From Leucosporidium creatinivorum (taxonomy: Eukaryota > Basidiomycota > Microbotryomycetes > Leucosporidiales > Leucosporidiaceae): a DNA stretch of 64,000 bases. Positions 11,600 to 23,200 of this stretch are shown one piece after another. The stretch's first letter is position 1; every line of letters begins with the position of its first letter. A program made the translations under genes and the position numbers. The stretch spans positions 186,001 through 250,000 of the forward strand of contig BCKL01000004.1 of the NCBI GenBank assembly GCA_001600635.1, read 5' to 3'. Under the pieces are notes generated by a model. That model saw nothing but the letters and a program-made list of their open reading frames with translations. It did no database searches and was not told the DNA's origin.

Positions 11600-12240
11600 G
11601 CTGTCACTGTGCAGTACCCAGCTCGAGAACCCACGCGCAGGGAGCAGACCGACGCGAGACGGCTTCGGCGATGGATGGCTGGCGAGCTCGGCTTTGGCTG
11701 GATTTGAGCATGAGCAGGAGAGGCATGGATGATTCGACTGTGCAGTCTCTCCTCACTGCTGGAAGCTCGAAAAAGAGGTCTACAGAGCGAAAAGACCCAC
11801 CCCTTTGTTCTGCTCGAAGCGTAGAGAAAGCGAGGACTTGGCCGTCGACCTCTCTCTTCCTTCCCGCCATCACCTCGTCTTCTGCGCTTTCGACTCGCTT
11901 TCGCTGGTTAGACAGGGCTCGAAGCTGCTAGAAGCTCTACTGGACATTTGCTACACCTCTACACACCCCGCCGCTCCCTCGCCCGCTCCCTTCGTCGCTT
12001 CGCACCCTCCGCCCTTTGTCACCCTCGTCGACTCGCCCGCTGCTGGACTCTCGCACCTCGCTCACTCCACGCGCTTGAACATCATCCCCAAGTGAGTAGT
12101 CTTCACCTCTGCTCAGGCTCTCCCGACCTTCCTCTTGTCCACGACTTCGAACTTCGACGAAGCGACAACAGAGCAGACGGACGCTGAACGGGCTCGAGCT
12201 CATGTTTCGTTGGTTGATTCGCAGGTTGGCCAAGGTCGCC
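11600..12240 (+). promoter_or_regulatory. Repeated promoter and leader, copy B
   Basis: This is the upstream region of the coiled-coil gene at 12.24 kb. From about 11640 it matches the region upstream of the 25-kb gene (shared blocks GACGCGAGACGGCTTCGG and CTTGTTCTGCTCGA), so the promoter itself is duplicated. From 11.83 kb it also matches leader copy A. A leader intron runs 12092-12224 (GTGAGT...CGCAG) and the start codon follows 16 nt later. The leader frame would run on in phase into the start codon, so an N-terminally extended form cannot be excluded, but it has no obvious ATG. From 11342 to 11600 nothing was recognised beyond the MFS 3-prime flank. Confidence 0.6.
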
Positions 12241-12963
12241 ATGCTGCGTCGAAGCTCGAAGCAGCAGCAGAAGCGTAGTGCTAGGAAGCAGGTGCGTTGA
12301 CTGTGCTCGAAACTCATCGCCGAGCCTCGGCGCTCACCTTTCGCTGCCTCTGCGCAGGTCGGGCCCGATACCTCCTCCATCGACTCCCTCCTCGCCAACC
12401 TGTTGTCACTCGAGCTCGATGCACCTCGATCCAACACCGACAATTTTCAGGAGCTGCTGGCCGAGCTGGTTCTCCTCATGTCTAGCTCGAGCCGAGAGCC
12501 GAGGATCGACCAGAGCGATCAGCTGGCTCGCGACAAGGAAGCGACGTGCACTACGGGGAAAACGCCGTTGGAGAAGTTGAAACAGCTTCTCGCTCATGAA
12601 GAGCGGGAGCTGGAGGAGAGTCTTCAACGCATCACCAACATGTTTCTCGAGCACGAGGAGACAGTCCGCGATACGGATGAGCTACACAGGAGTGTGCTCG
12701 GGCGGAAAAGGACCGTATGGGAAGCGCTTCGAGCTCCAAGGATCACGCCAGAGCAAGCGGTTGAGGTTGTCGACGAGCAACTTGACTTGAACGAGGTGCT
12801 GAGGCTCATGGTGGTGAAGCACACTGAAACGGAGGAGCAAATGCAGAGGGTTGGCGACATGATCGAAGAGATGGAAAGAAAGGAGGAGGCGTTGGACATC
12901 CTTGCGGCAGAGATTTCGGCGCTTGAGCGGCAGACTCGGCGGATCGGAGATCGGAGTTGCTAG
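12241..12963 (+). CDS. Coiled-coil protein, family member B
   Basis: Two exons (12241-12291 and 12358-12963) encode 218 residues starting MLRRSSKQQQKRSARKQ, a very basic N-terminus. Residues from about 70 on are heptad-rich and charged (LEKLKQLLAHEERELEE; EEQMQRVGDMIEEMERKE), ending ISALERQTRRIGDRSC. The C-terminal signature ALE-QTRR recurs in the minus-strand gene at 24.4-25.3 kb (TALEQRTRRFG), and both start downstream of the same kind of leader. No known family was recognised. Near residues 25-50, SIDSLLANLLSLELD and NFQELLAELV loosely echo the F-box-like start at the left edge (SVDPLPSSLASL, DIPDKLLDNVA). That could mean a decayed F-box ancestor (inference). Confidence 0.75.
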
Positions 12964-13226
12964 ATGGGGAGGGAACATGGGAGAGTATCATTAGATCAGC
13001 GAGCATATTCTACACGTCGATTCCGTCTCCCTAGCCTTTCCGAGAACAAGAAAAAGCGAGAGCGAAGCGAAAGCGAAGCGAGCGACGCGAGTCGTTCCGC
13101 CTTCGCCGAGGCTGGTCCTGCGCCATAGCAGCTGCCTCGCGACTCGCCAGACCGATGCACCAATACCTTCATCTCACTAGAATCGTCAAGCGGAAGGGCA
13201 GCTGTACTGCATCCTCGTTCTAACCC
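12964..13226. other. Convergent intergenic stretch with short AGCGAAGCGA repeats
   Basis: This is the 3-prime flank shared by the coiled-coil gene and POP7. A run of near-tandem AGCGAAGCGA-type decamers lies at about 13053-13090. No gene was seen. Confidence 0.5.
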
Positions 13227-15620
13227 CTACGCCGCTCCTCCCCTCCCTCCCCTTCCGCCACCAGCACCACCTCTCGCGCCCCGCCCTCTCCCACCACCGC
13301 TCCTCCTCCCACCCTTCCTCTCCCCACCCCTTCCACCGGGCAGCACCCCACCTCCAGCCACAATCGCCGCCGCCAGACTCGGAGGAAGCGAGAGCTCAAT
13401 GGTGATGGTGGATTTCTGGCGAGTTTGGAGGTGGATGTCGGCGTCCTGTGTGTTTGTCGGTCGAGGGAGAGTGCAGATGAGAGAGGATGAAATGTGACGG
13501 GCGGGGAGCGAAGCCAAAGATCAGCGCCGAGCTTCTCCCCCTTCCCGCTTCCTCGAGCCAAAGCCGTAACGCACCTCATCATCCGGCTCGACCTCATCCG
13601 CAACCGTCTCCGTCCCCGTCAATACCTTCATCTCTACTACATCCCTTCCCGCTCCTACATCCTCGGGCGATGCTGCTCCTCCGGGAAGGGCATCGCGGAT
13701 GGCCATGGCGAGGGAGAGGGCGAGCGGGATGGCGGCGCCCATGGAGTGGATGTGGAGGGCGTTGCATCTGTCGGTGGTGCAAAGGGAGTTTGGGAGGAAG
13801 GCCACAGGAAGCGGAAAGGCGAGAAGCCGGGAGGGAGAGATGAGGAAGGACAGCGGGTCAGCGCTGACACGAGAACGTCGTAGAGCACTGCGGTCGGGTT
13901 GGAAATGAGGTGAAAGCAGCTCCAAGCATCGCCTACCTCTCTACCAGCAGCACCGATTCTCCTCGAAAGCGAAGAAAGCGGCGCCGCAAGTTGGAGGAGC
14001 GACTCGCAGTCTAGAGAGCACTGCATCTCCAGCTCCGTATAGGATGCAGCAACAACGCAGCGTAATCGTACAGCTCTAGCTCGTTTTGGTGCTGCGTCCA
14101 AGACCTCCCACTCATGGCATTCAGTAGCCATCCCCCCGTCGGCCATGATCCCCGTCGCTCCTCGTCGCCGAAGAACGCCAGCGACCAAGTTGGAGATGAA
14201 GCTGCTCCAGCGAAAAGCACTACAGAGTGTGCTGCCAACACGATGTAAACCGCAAGGTGCCTCGAAGACAGCTCCACGCCGCTCGACTCGCGCCGAGCAG
14301 CGAATGATCTGGGCTTTGGCTCCTCGTAGGGTCGCATTACATCAGGCGATGGGCACCGCGAGACTTGCTTGCGGGAGAAGAGAGAGATGAGGACGAGGGA
14401 ATGGTGTACTATTGAGCGACAACCGTCGTCCGACACTACTCTTAGCTCGACCCCGGTGCCCACTCGACCGATGTTCGGCTCCAGCGCAGCAGGCAGGACG
14501 AGCTCCTGAGGTCCGAGCGTACGGCAGTCGCGATCCCCAAGACTATCAGGACCAGCACATGCAGATGGGGGACCTCAGAGCTCGGCCTGGTTCACGCACG
14601 CTCTTGAGATCAGCCAATGCCGAGCTAGATGTCAACTGGTCTTCGCTCCCGACAGTGCAGGCACTCCCCGTCGCAGACAGGTCAGAACCCTTTACTGGGA
14701 GGTGTAGCAGCTCAGTCCGATGAAGAGTCGACCTGGATCCTAGACCGAGCTGGCGAAGCTCTAGCTCTTGACAAGCGCGAGCGCTCCACGCCGCCGAGAA
14801 ACGCCCGACACTACGAGTTACGACTTAGCAGCGCAGCCGAAGTCGAGTCGATAGACTGATGCTGCCTCTGTAGGAGAGGACCTGGACACACCGACCAAGC
14901 ATGGCAGCAGCTCGGCGCCGAGCAGAATCCGAGCTCGATCGTCGAGCTTCCTGCGCCGCTGCGCACTAGCACCCGTCTACAGAGGCGGGGAAAGCAGGAT
15001 GTGACGGAAGCAGACGTCACGAACTCAGCCCACCCGCTCACCGAGCGAGCGAACCAAGTCCGAGCCTGCTCTTCCTTGCCCCAGCTCGGCCTCCTGCTCT
15101 GCCATCAGCCAGCCCAGCCCAGCTCAGCACCATCGCCAGCTCACCACAAGCACCATGTCAACAGAAGCGCTGTAACTCACCCTCTCCTCCCCACAGCCTC
15201 CACCGCCTTCTTGAGATACCCTCCAAAGCCCATCTCCCCCTTCCTCGTCACCCAGATCTCTTCTACCGTAGCTCCATCTCTCAAATCCTTAGCTTTCCCT
15301 CCTACTTTGGCGCCGGAAAGCGTCGATTTCGGTCGAGCGAGCCCGGATTGGAGGAAAGAAGGAGGGTGGCCGCTGGTGAGGCGCCGTAGGGAGCCGGGGA
15401 CGATGGCGCGCTTGCTGGGAGGAAGAGGGGCGGCAGCTACTGCTGGTGGTGGTAGTGCTGCTAGTGGTGCTGGTACAGTCTGGTCTACTACAGGAGCGGC
15501 AGGCCCTTTTTTGAGCCGTTTAGCGGGGGGAGGACGCGTCGGAGTGGGAACTGTAGAGGAAGCTGTAGTCGATTGACTGGATTGTGAAGGCTGCGAGGAG
15601 CGATTCCGTTTCGGCGCCAT
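13227..15620 (-). CDS. POP7: RNase P/MRP subunit POP7 (Rpp20), Alba-like
   Basis: Three exons (15620-15181, 13767-13575, 13445-13227) join in phase to 283 residues. The first strand and helix of the Alba-like fold are in TVEEIWVTRKGEMGF and YLKKAVEAV. The second exon supplies LHIHSMGAAIPLALSLAMAI, the hallmark Rpp20 helix, followed by MKVLTGTETVADEV. The third has RQKSTITIEL, matching the C-terminal RNNSAIHI-type strand. Rpp20 pairs with POP6/Rpp25 on the P3 arm of RNase P and MRP RNA, in tRNA and rRNA processing. Two features are odd. There is a long low-complexity N-terminus (MAPKRNRSSQ, many Pro/Ala) and a Gly/Arg-rich tail after IVAGGGV, both absent from yeast and human forms. Intron 1 is also 1413 nt. 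Confidence 0.85.
13768..15180 (-). other. Oversized intron of POP7
   Basis: At 1413 nt this is more than three times the next longest coding intron inferred here. It has a normal GTGAGT donor at 15180 and a GACAG acceptor at 13768. Much of its sequence (for example CGCTCGCTCGGTGAGCGGG and CTCGGCGCCGAGC) recurs in the same order at 28.2-29.9 kb. No intact gene or transposase was recognised inside it. An open frame on the minus strand at 14011-14463 has a weak counterpart (EEP-RSFAARR-SSG) in the second copy, which probably just reflects DNA homology. Confidence 0.7.
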
Positions 15621-16150
15621 TTTCTGTAACAAGGTGATAAGGTGCAGAAACGAGGAGATGAAGGGGAGAGGCAGAAAGGCAAGAGAGCGGCTTGAGCTCT
15701 TACGACGTTCAGGCTCGTTGCAGGGATTCGCATCCGACGCGGCTTCAGTGAAGGAGTACAAGTGTGCATCGCTACAGGACCAAGCCTCGACTCGACTACA
15801 GCTTTCGCTCATCGTCGTAGCGCTCGACGCTCCAGCATCTCGAGGTTCAAAGGGAGTGTACATCGTCGGGTCACAGAGCAGCAGGCGACCAATCGTGAGT
15901 AGTTTTCCTCCTCTGATGCCCTACATTTCTTCGCTGCTCCTCATTAGCAAAGCAACGCTCGCCTTCTCCGCTCGACGCTCCCCTACTTTTTGCCCATCTC
16001 GGCTTAGAGGGTTGCCGAGGCGCTGAGGGAGCACAAGGGCTGTACTCGAATATGCTTCAATCCATTCCGCTGACCTGACTTACCCTCCATAGCCTCCTTC
16101 TCCGCGACCGACACCCGCCGCTCGCTCACTCGGGTCCGATATCCACCATC
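15621..16150. promoter_or_regulatory. Divergent promoter between POP7 and mitochondrial IF-2
   Basis: A 530-bp region between divergent starts. An intron-like GTGAGT...CAG interval around 15896-16094 could be a leader intron of the IF-2 gene. No coding segment was found. Confidence 0.45.
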
Positions 16151-19100
16151 ATGGCCTCATCACTAACTCGGTGCACCTGCCGACCTCTCCCCTCCCTCTC
16201 TCGCCGCTCCCTCTCAACAACCGCCGCCCTCTTAATCCGGCCAAAACCCTCCCCCTCTTCTCAACCCTCCGCCGAGCAGCCCTCTCGGCGCCCCCGCTCC
16301 TGGAACCCCCCGAAACCCGACGGCGAATGGCGTTCCACACGCCCTCAACCCCCCTCCGCCGTCTCCAAAGCCGCCTACATCTCCAATCCCACGCACTCAG
16401 CTCTCCCGAAACCTCGTATCGGCCAAGCCCTCGCCCTCTGGCAAGCTCTCCAACCCGAGGAGCGGCGGCGGGAGGACCTCGCGCGCGAAAGGCTCGTCCG
16501 AGATGAGATGGGCGGCAGTTGGAACAAACTGTACGCGATGGAGCGGGAGAGGGAGAGAGTGTGGAGTTCGAAAGTGGATGGAGTGAGGAGGGGCACGGGG
16601 AGAGAGGGGGAGGACGGGAGGGAGAGGTTGAGGAAAGCCGCGAGGAACGTGCTGCCGGGGCAGAGTGCGCCTTTCCGCTCGAATGCCGGGGAGGGTGGCG
16701 TGGGAGGGGAGAAGCCCAAGTGGAAGCGAGGGGAGAAGGACCGGTCTGCCGGCAAGGGAGGAGCTGGCACCCCCTCTGCGTCAACACCGATGGTCCCAGG
16801 TCGAGTCAACCGCAATACGGTGGGCCAGAGCGTCGACCGCAACGTCGTCCAGCCTGTCGTTCGAGGAGGAGCGGCACCTCGGCCGGCGGGAAGTAGGAGA
16901 AAGCAGCAGAGGAAGGAGTTGAAGAAGGTGACGTTGCCGAGTACGGTTAGGTTGGAGAACTTGACGAATCTGTTGGGGGTCAAGCTTTGTACGTGCAGAT
17001 ACTTTCGGTCGATTTGAACGCCGAGTGCTGAGCGCCGAGCTGACCCTCTCCTTCGTGACTCGAACAGTCCACCTGCAAAAGGCGATGACTCGGATCGGTC
17101 TGACCAATACGCATGCTTCTCGCCGTGCGTCTTCCTCCGCCATCCTCACCTCGCCACCCCCGCCGCCGAGCTGACCTTCCTCTCCTGCCATCTCCCTCCT
17201 CGTCCTCCTCACTCTGCCCCTTTCGCCCTCTCACCTCGCCACTGATCCCATACTCCCCACCACCCCCGTCCTCAACTCGCTCCCACACGAACCAGTCCTC
17301 ACCGCTGAAGACGCCTCCCTCCTCGCCCTCGACCTGGGCTTCGACCCCACAATCGACGACGACCTCTCCTTCGACCTGTACGCTCTCCCTCCTCCTACTC
17401 CCGCGGAAAGCGCACTCCTCCCCCCTCGCCCGCCAATCACGGGCATCTTCGGCCATGTCGATCATGGCAAGACGAGCTTGCTTGATGCGCTGCGCAAGAC
17501 GACGGTAGCGAAGGGAGAAGCCGGAGGGATTACCCAACATATCGGGGCTTTTGAGGTTTCCGTCGCCGATGTGCAGCGGAACCTGTCCCCCTCCTCTTCC
17601 TCATCCGCTTCTCCCTCCACCGACTCGGCGTCGTCGACAATCACCTTCCTCGACACCCCCGGCCACGCCGCCTTCACCGCCATGCGCTCGAGGGGCGCAG
17701 GAGTGACGGATGTCATTGTGTTGGTCGTTGCGGCGGATGATGGGGTCAAGCCGCAGACGGAGGAGGTTATCAAGCTGATTAAGGAGAGTGAGGAGATGGA
17801 GGAGGGGACGGGGGTGGTGGTCGCGTTGACGAAGTGTGATAAAGCCGGGGTGGATACGGTGAGTCCGCTGTGGACTGAGGACGTGAGGTGGAGGAGAAGG
17901 GAGCTGACCGAGTTTCGTTCTTACATGCTCGCTCCCCGCTCTCACTCTTCGCCTGTCACTCCTCACTCTCGCTCTCGTCCTAAACCCATCGACTTTGCTC
18001 TCAATCTTTGTTTCCCCTCCCTCTCGACGCTGCTCCTCTCTCCCGCCGCCCCCACCATTCTCGACCTCCCCGTCCCTCCTCGCCCNTCCCCATCCCCTTC
18101 TCCCCCTCTCTCCCTCGCTCGCCCTCCCCCCCCCTCTTTTCCATCATGCACCACCCACAGCTCAAAATCAAGCAATCCCTCCTCTCCCACGGCCTCGAAC
18201 TCGAAACCTTCGGCGGCTCCATCCCCGTCGTCGAAGTCTCTTCTCTCACCGGCCAAGGGCTACCAGAGCTATTGGAAACGATTAGCGCTGTCGCCGAGTT
18301 TAGGGAGTTGAAGGCGGAGAGGGAGGGACGGGTCGAGGCGAGGGTGGTGGAGAGTAGGGTCGAGAAGGGGCGGGGGTGAGTTTCGCTTTCGGTGCTCGGC
18401 TTGGAGTTGAGGATGCTTGGAAGCCGTGGAAGGGGAGGAGAAAGGGGGTTGAACGCTGACCGAGCTCTACTACGCATCAACAGTAACGTCGCGACCCTCC
18501 TAATCCTGCGCGGCTGTCTCCGCCCCACGGCCTCCCTCGTCGCCGGCACGACCTGGTGTCGAGTGCGCTCCCTCCTTCCCCCCTCCGGCAAAGCCCTCCT
18601 CTCCGCCTACCCCGGACAGCCCGTCGAAGTAACCGGCTGGAAGGACCTGCCCTCGGCCGGTTCTCTCGTCCTGGAAGCTACCTCCGAGATGGACGCCAAG
18701 AAGGTGGTGGAGAACCGAGTGAGGAGGGAGGAGGAGAAGAAGCTGTGGGCTGATTTGGAGGTCATTAATGAGAAGAGAAGGGTGGATGCTGAGTTGGAGG
18801 AGGTGAGGAAGGAGGAGGAGAGGGGCGCCAGGGAGAGAGGGTTGAAGGGCGGGAAGGTCGCGCAGGCGGGGGCGGCGGCGGTGGAGGGACTTGAGGGCAC
18901 GACCGGCGAGGAGGGCATCAAGGAGCTGCTGCTGATTGTGAAGGCGGATGTTAGTGGGACGGTTGAGGCGGTCGTGGGTGCGCTCGAGGGGATCGGGAAT
19001 AAGGAGGCGAGGGTCAAGATTATTAGCTCGGCTGTGGGAGATGTGCAGGAGTCGGATGTGGAGATGGCTCGAGCTGTGGGAGGTGCGTTTGCTCTTTCCC

Positions 19101-19792
19101 ACCCTCCCTCTCTCGCTCGCGGCTCGGCGCTGACCTCTCCCTCCGTTCGCCGAACAGCCTCGATCGTCGGCTTCAACGTCAAAGCCCCCACCTCCGTCCT
19201 CAAATCCGCCGCCAAGCCTCCCTCTCCCATTCCCATCCACACCTCTCCCATCATCTACCGACTAGTCGACACGATCCGCCTCGCCACCGCCTCGCTCCTC
19301 CCCAAACTCGTAGAGACGAGGGTGCACGGCGAGGCGTTGGTGCAGCAACTGTTTGAGATTACGGTCAAGGGGAAGAAGGAGGGAAAGAAGGTTGCGGGAT
19401 GTAAGGTGGGTAACGGGGTGTTCCAGAGGGCGAGGAAGGCGAGGGTCGTGAGGAATGGAGAGGTGCTGCATACTGGTGAGTGGTTCTCGGCTTTCGCTGT
19501 CGCGGAGCGATTGCTGATGCGCTTCGCCTCTCTGTCTTCACTCTGCTTCTCCCTCTCCACCTCTCCCCGCCTCGTCGCCCACCTACTCGCCATCGCCGAA
19601 CTCGCTCCTCCCTCCCTCTTCACCTCCTCACCACCAACAGGTACCGTCTCGACTCTCAAGCAAGTCAAGAAGGACGTCCTCGAGATCCCGAAGGGTGTAG
19701 AATGTGGTATCGCCCTCGACGACTGGGATGCGTTCGAGCCGGACGACCTGATCCAAAGTATTGAGGAGATTGAGGTTGTTAGGACGCTGTAG
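16151..19792 (+). CDS. IFM1: Mitochondrial translation initiation factor IF-2
   Basis: Seven exons (16151-16988, 17068-17124, 17296-17858, 18161-18375, 18484-19082, 19158-19475, 19641-19792) join in frame to 913 residues. The start [19 protein letters not shown] is a basic, Ser-rich mitochondrial presequence. The GTPase domain shows [15 protein letters not shown] (G1), [10 protein letters not shown] (switch I), DTPGHAAF (G3), TKCDKAG (G4, Thr in place of the usual Asn) and SSLTGQG (G5). The domain II opening [10 protein letters not shown] and the domain III/IV segments [22 protein letters not shown] and [15 protein letters not shown] all follow in IF-2 order. It delivers initiator tRNA to the mitoribosome. 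Intron 3 (17859-18160) is 302 nt and holds one undetermined base at 18086. Confidence 0.95.
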
Positions 19793-20205
19793 ATAGAGCG
19801 ATGGCGATGATGGAAGGGTAGAACTTCACCACTGTTCGTCTCGGGGTTGTCGGGAGGTCGGTGAGCAGGAGATGAGAAGCCGGGAGTAGCGAAGGGGTTC
19901 GGCGAGTGAGTTCCGAGCTCGGCGCGGCTCACTCCCATCCACCTCACCTCTGATGACCTACAGCTCTCCCTCACCGCTTCTGCACTGCCACAGCTCGGCC
20001 AAGGGTCCTCCCATCAAACTCCCCGACTCCACGGCTCTGGAACCTCCCACTTGAGGTCCAGATCCTGATCGACTCTTGCTTCCCGGCTTGGCAGCGAAGC
20101 TCGCTATTAATGGGCTACAACAGCTGCCCATGCCTCGCTTGCTCCTTGTTCTCCTGCTTTCTGCTCGTTCAGCTCATCCACTCGACGACTGCTTAATCAC
20201 CTACA
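19793..20205. other. Intergenic region upstream of the protease gene
   Basis: A 413-bp stretch containing the 3-prime flank of the IF-2 gene and the promoter of the secreted protease. No gene or clear motif was seen. Confidence 0.5.
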
Positions 20206-23200
20206 ATGCGCTCGTTGGCTCTGAGCGGAGGGCTGCTGCTCGTCCTCGCTGGCGCTGTGCAGGCTCGAGTGATACCAGATCAATGTCAGACTGTGCTTCA
20301 GCTCGAGTGTCGACAGCAGCTGACCCGGACAGCAATTTAATAGACATCGTACAGCTCTCGCCGAATCACACTCATGAAGCTCTCTGGGAGCATTTGGAGC
20401 GACGAGGCGCTGGTGAGCGGTCTTGGTCAGGCTACATAACAACTTAAGCTGATCTGTAGCTTCTCTGCAGCTCACTACGTCCACCACCGCTTCAAGGAGC
20501 GCGACATCTTCCACGGCGCGGCGATCGAGCTCGCTGATGCCTCACATCTGCACTCGTTCGATGGAGCCATTGCGAGTATTGAATTGTACCCTCGCAATCT
20601 TCTGTAGCCTCTGCTGACCTCCCAAGCCCCACTATAGAACGTCTGGCCCGTCGAGGACGTTCCCCGCCCTCCTCCCATTCGCGGCAACACGGGAACCTAC
20701 TCCCCTCCCAAGAAGCTCGGAGGCCTCTCTCTGACGGGATCCACTGCACCCAAGATTACCAATCAAGCTACTCAGCTCGCGGCGAATGGGATCACGGGCA
20801 AGGGAATCTCGGTCGGTGAGTCTGGCTTCTCCTCCCTTTCGCGAGGGAGTACGCGCTCAGACTTTTTACCTCATCGCAGCGGTGATTGATACGGGACTCG
20901 ACTACACTCATCCCCTCCTCGGTCTATACGGCACCGAGAAGAAGAGCTGCTTCGGCTCGACTTGCAAGGTCACGTGCGTCGGTTCTCCATTCGACTGCTC
21001 GAGGGCTTCAGCTCACATGTTTGATACAGCAAGGGCTACGACTTCAGCGGGAAGGATACTACCGTCAAGACGACCGCCGATGGCAACCCCTTTGACGACT
21101 GCACCGACCTCGAGGAAGGAAGTGAGTTCGGCGATAGCGTCGAGGGCCTGATACGGCGAAGAGCTGACCAGGCGTCGTCCGCTTACTTCTACAGATCACG
21201 CTACGTTCGTCGCTGGGGTCATCGGAGCCAACAGTGCCGGCTACGACTCGATGAACGGAGTAGCTCCCAATGTCAAGCTTATGTCGTATCGAGTCTTTCC
21301 TTGCAAGGTGAGCGAGCTTGCTCTTTGCGACCAAAACAGATGCTGACGCTCACGTGTACTACAGGGCTCTACGTCCAGCGCCTACGTACGTTCAGTTGCC
21401 CGCTCTCGACGATCTCGGTCGAGGAGTTCGCTCGGCGCAGGCTGACCCCCCTTCATCTCGCTTCGCAGATCATCGCGGCCATCTCGAAAGCCGTCGCAGA
21501 CGGCGCTCAGATCATCAACCTCTCCCTCGGTGGCGCTTCAGGCTGGTCTACTACTCCACAAGAGGTCGCAGTCAACAACGCCGTCGCCAAAGGAGTCGCT
21601 GTCTTCGTCGCGATGGCCAACGACGGCCGAGAAGGCGCGACCTACGGCTCCTCGCCAGGCTCATCGACGGGAGGCATGAACATCGGCGCGTACACCAACG
21701 GGATTATGCCCGAGTGGCGGGCGGAGCAGCCGAGCTACGGTCCTGGAACGGGCTCGAGCTACGGCTACTGGGCGCGAGACTACATCGGCGTCGAGGCTGG
21801 ATCAGGCTACCAAGTCTTCCAGCCCGAACTCGTCGGTTCGGGCTGCCCAACCATCACTCCTTCCGATTGGATCAACTCGGGCAATGTCATGCTAGTCGAG
21901 ATGCCGAGTTGCTCCTACGACACCTTCTTCGCCTCGCTCAAGGCAGCTGGGGTGAGTTCTCTCCTCGCCTTCCTCGAGCGAGGACTGACCTCTCGACGTC
22001 TGTAGGCCGATATCGTTCTCGGCTACCTCCCTTCGGGCGCCGCCGCTCTCTCTCGCCCAGCCGACGTCAGCTACTTCGCCACCAACGCGGGACTCAAGTT
22101 CGGACTGCTCAAGTCGTACGCTGATGGACAAAGGGTGAGCTTTCTGCTGCCCTGGTGGACTAAAACGCATCGAGCTAACGTCTCGTCGCGTCCACAGCTC
22201 ATCGCCGACATCGCAAGCGCTCCAGACGGGTTCGTCATGACCTTCCCCGTCGAGGTCGCTCGGCCTTGGGTTGTCAAGGAGTCCTCGTCGTCTCGGATGA
22301 CCGAGTTCTCGTCAGTGAGTGATGTCTTGCTTGTTCTACTCTCAGCTACTCAACAGCCCTTCATCCACCACAGATCGGACCAAGCTGGGACCTTCAAGGA
22401 GTCGCGAGCCTCTCGGCGGGCGGAGGAGACATCGCCTCGCTGCTGCCGATCAACAAGGGCTCGTTCGGCATTCTCGACGGCACTAGCTTTTCTACTCCTT
22501 ACGTTGCTGTAGTTCTTGCGCGCGTCTCGCTCCTCTTCACCGCCGGAGCTGACCTCGGCTTTCGCAGGGATGCGCCGCGCTCTTCTACGAAGCTCGGGCC
22601 AGTCTCGGATCGACTCGACTGGTTCGCATGAAGCAAGCATTCGTCGCTACCGCTCTGCCCATTTACCGCACGGGAACGGCCCTCGCCCCTCTCGTTCAAA
22701 CAGGAGCTGGTCGCATCGCCGTGCTGGATGCCGTTCGCGCGAGGACATTCCTGTGAGTTGCTCGGTCATCTTGTAGAGATTGCGATATCGTACTCATCGG
22801 TTTCACCTATAGCTCACCTTCCTATATCAATCTTGGCGACTTGGGCACGCAGACCAAGACGATCACGGGTGCGCCGAGTTCTCGTCGACCGCTTCATTCT
22901 CCGCACGATGCTGACGATACTCTTTGTCAAGTCGAGAACACTGGAGCCAAGACCGTCAAGTACACCGTTTCGCACCGTGCGGCCTCCGACCTCGAGCTCT
23001 ACCCATCCTCTTCCCCGAACCCCAACACCAAGCCTCTCGTCTACGGCAGCAGCGGACTCATCACCTACATCACTCCACCTTCCTTCACCATCGCGCCAGG
23101 TCAGAAAGCAACATTTACTTTCAAGTGGCAAGTGCCGGCGCCCGTCCAGAAGCGCCACACGAGCTACAGCGGCTTCATCGAGCTCGCAGGCAACGATGGA

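Noticed and set aside
14920-14932. CTCGGCGCCGAG palindrome as a transposon end
   Set aside because: The same heptamer is spread through many introns, and no paired inverted ends, target duplication or transposase was seen.
19255-19974. A 239-codon minus-strand frame over the IF-2 3-prime end
   Set aside because: Antisense to conserved IF-2 exons and without family motifs.
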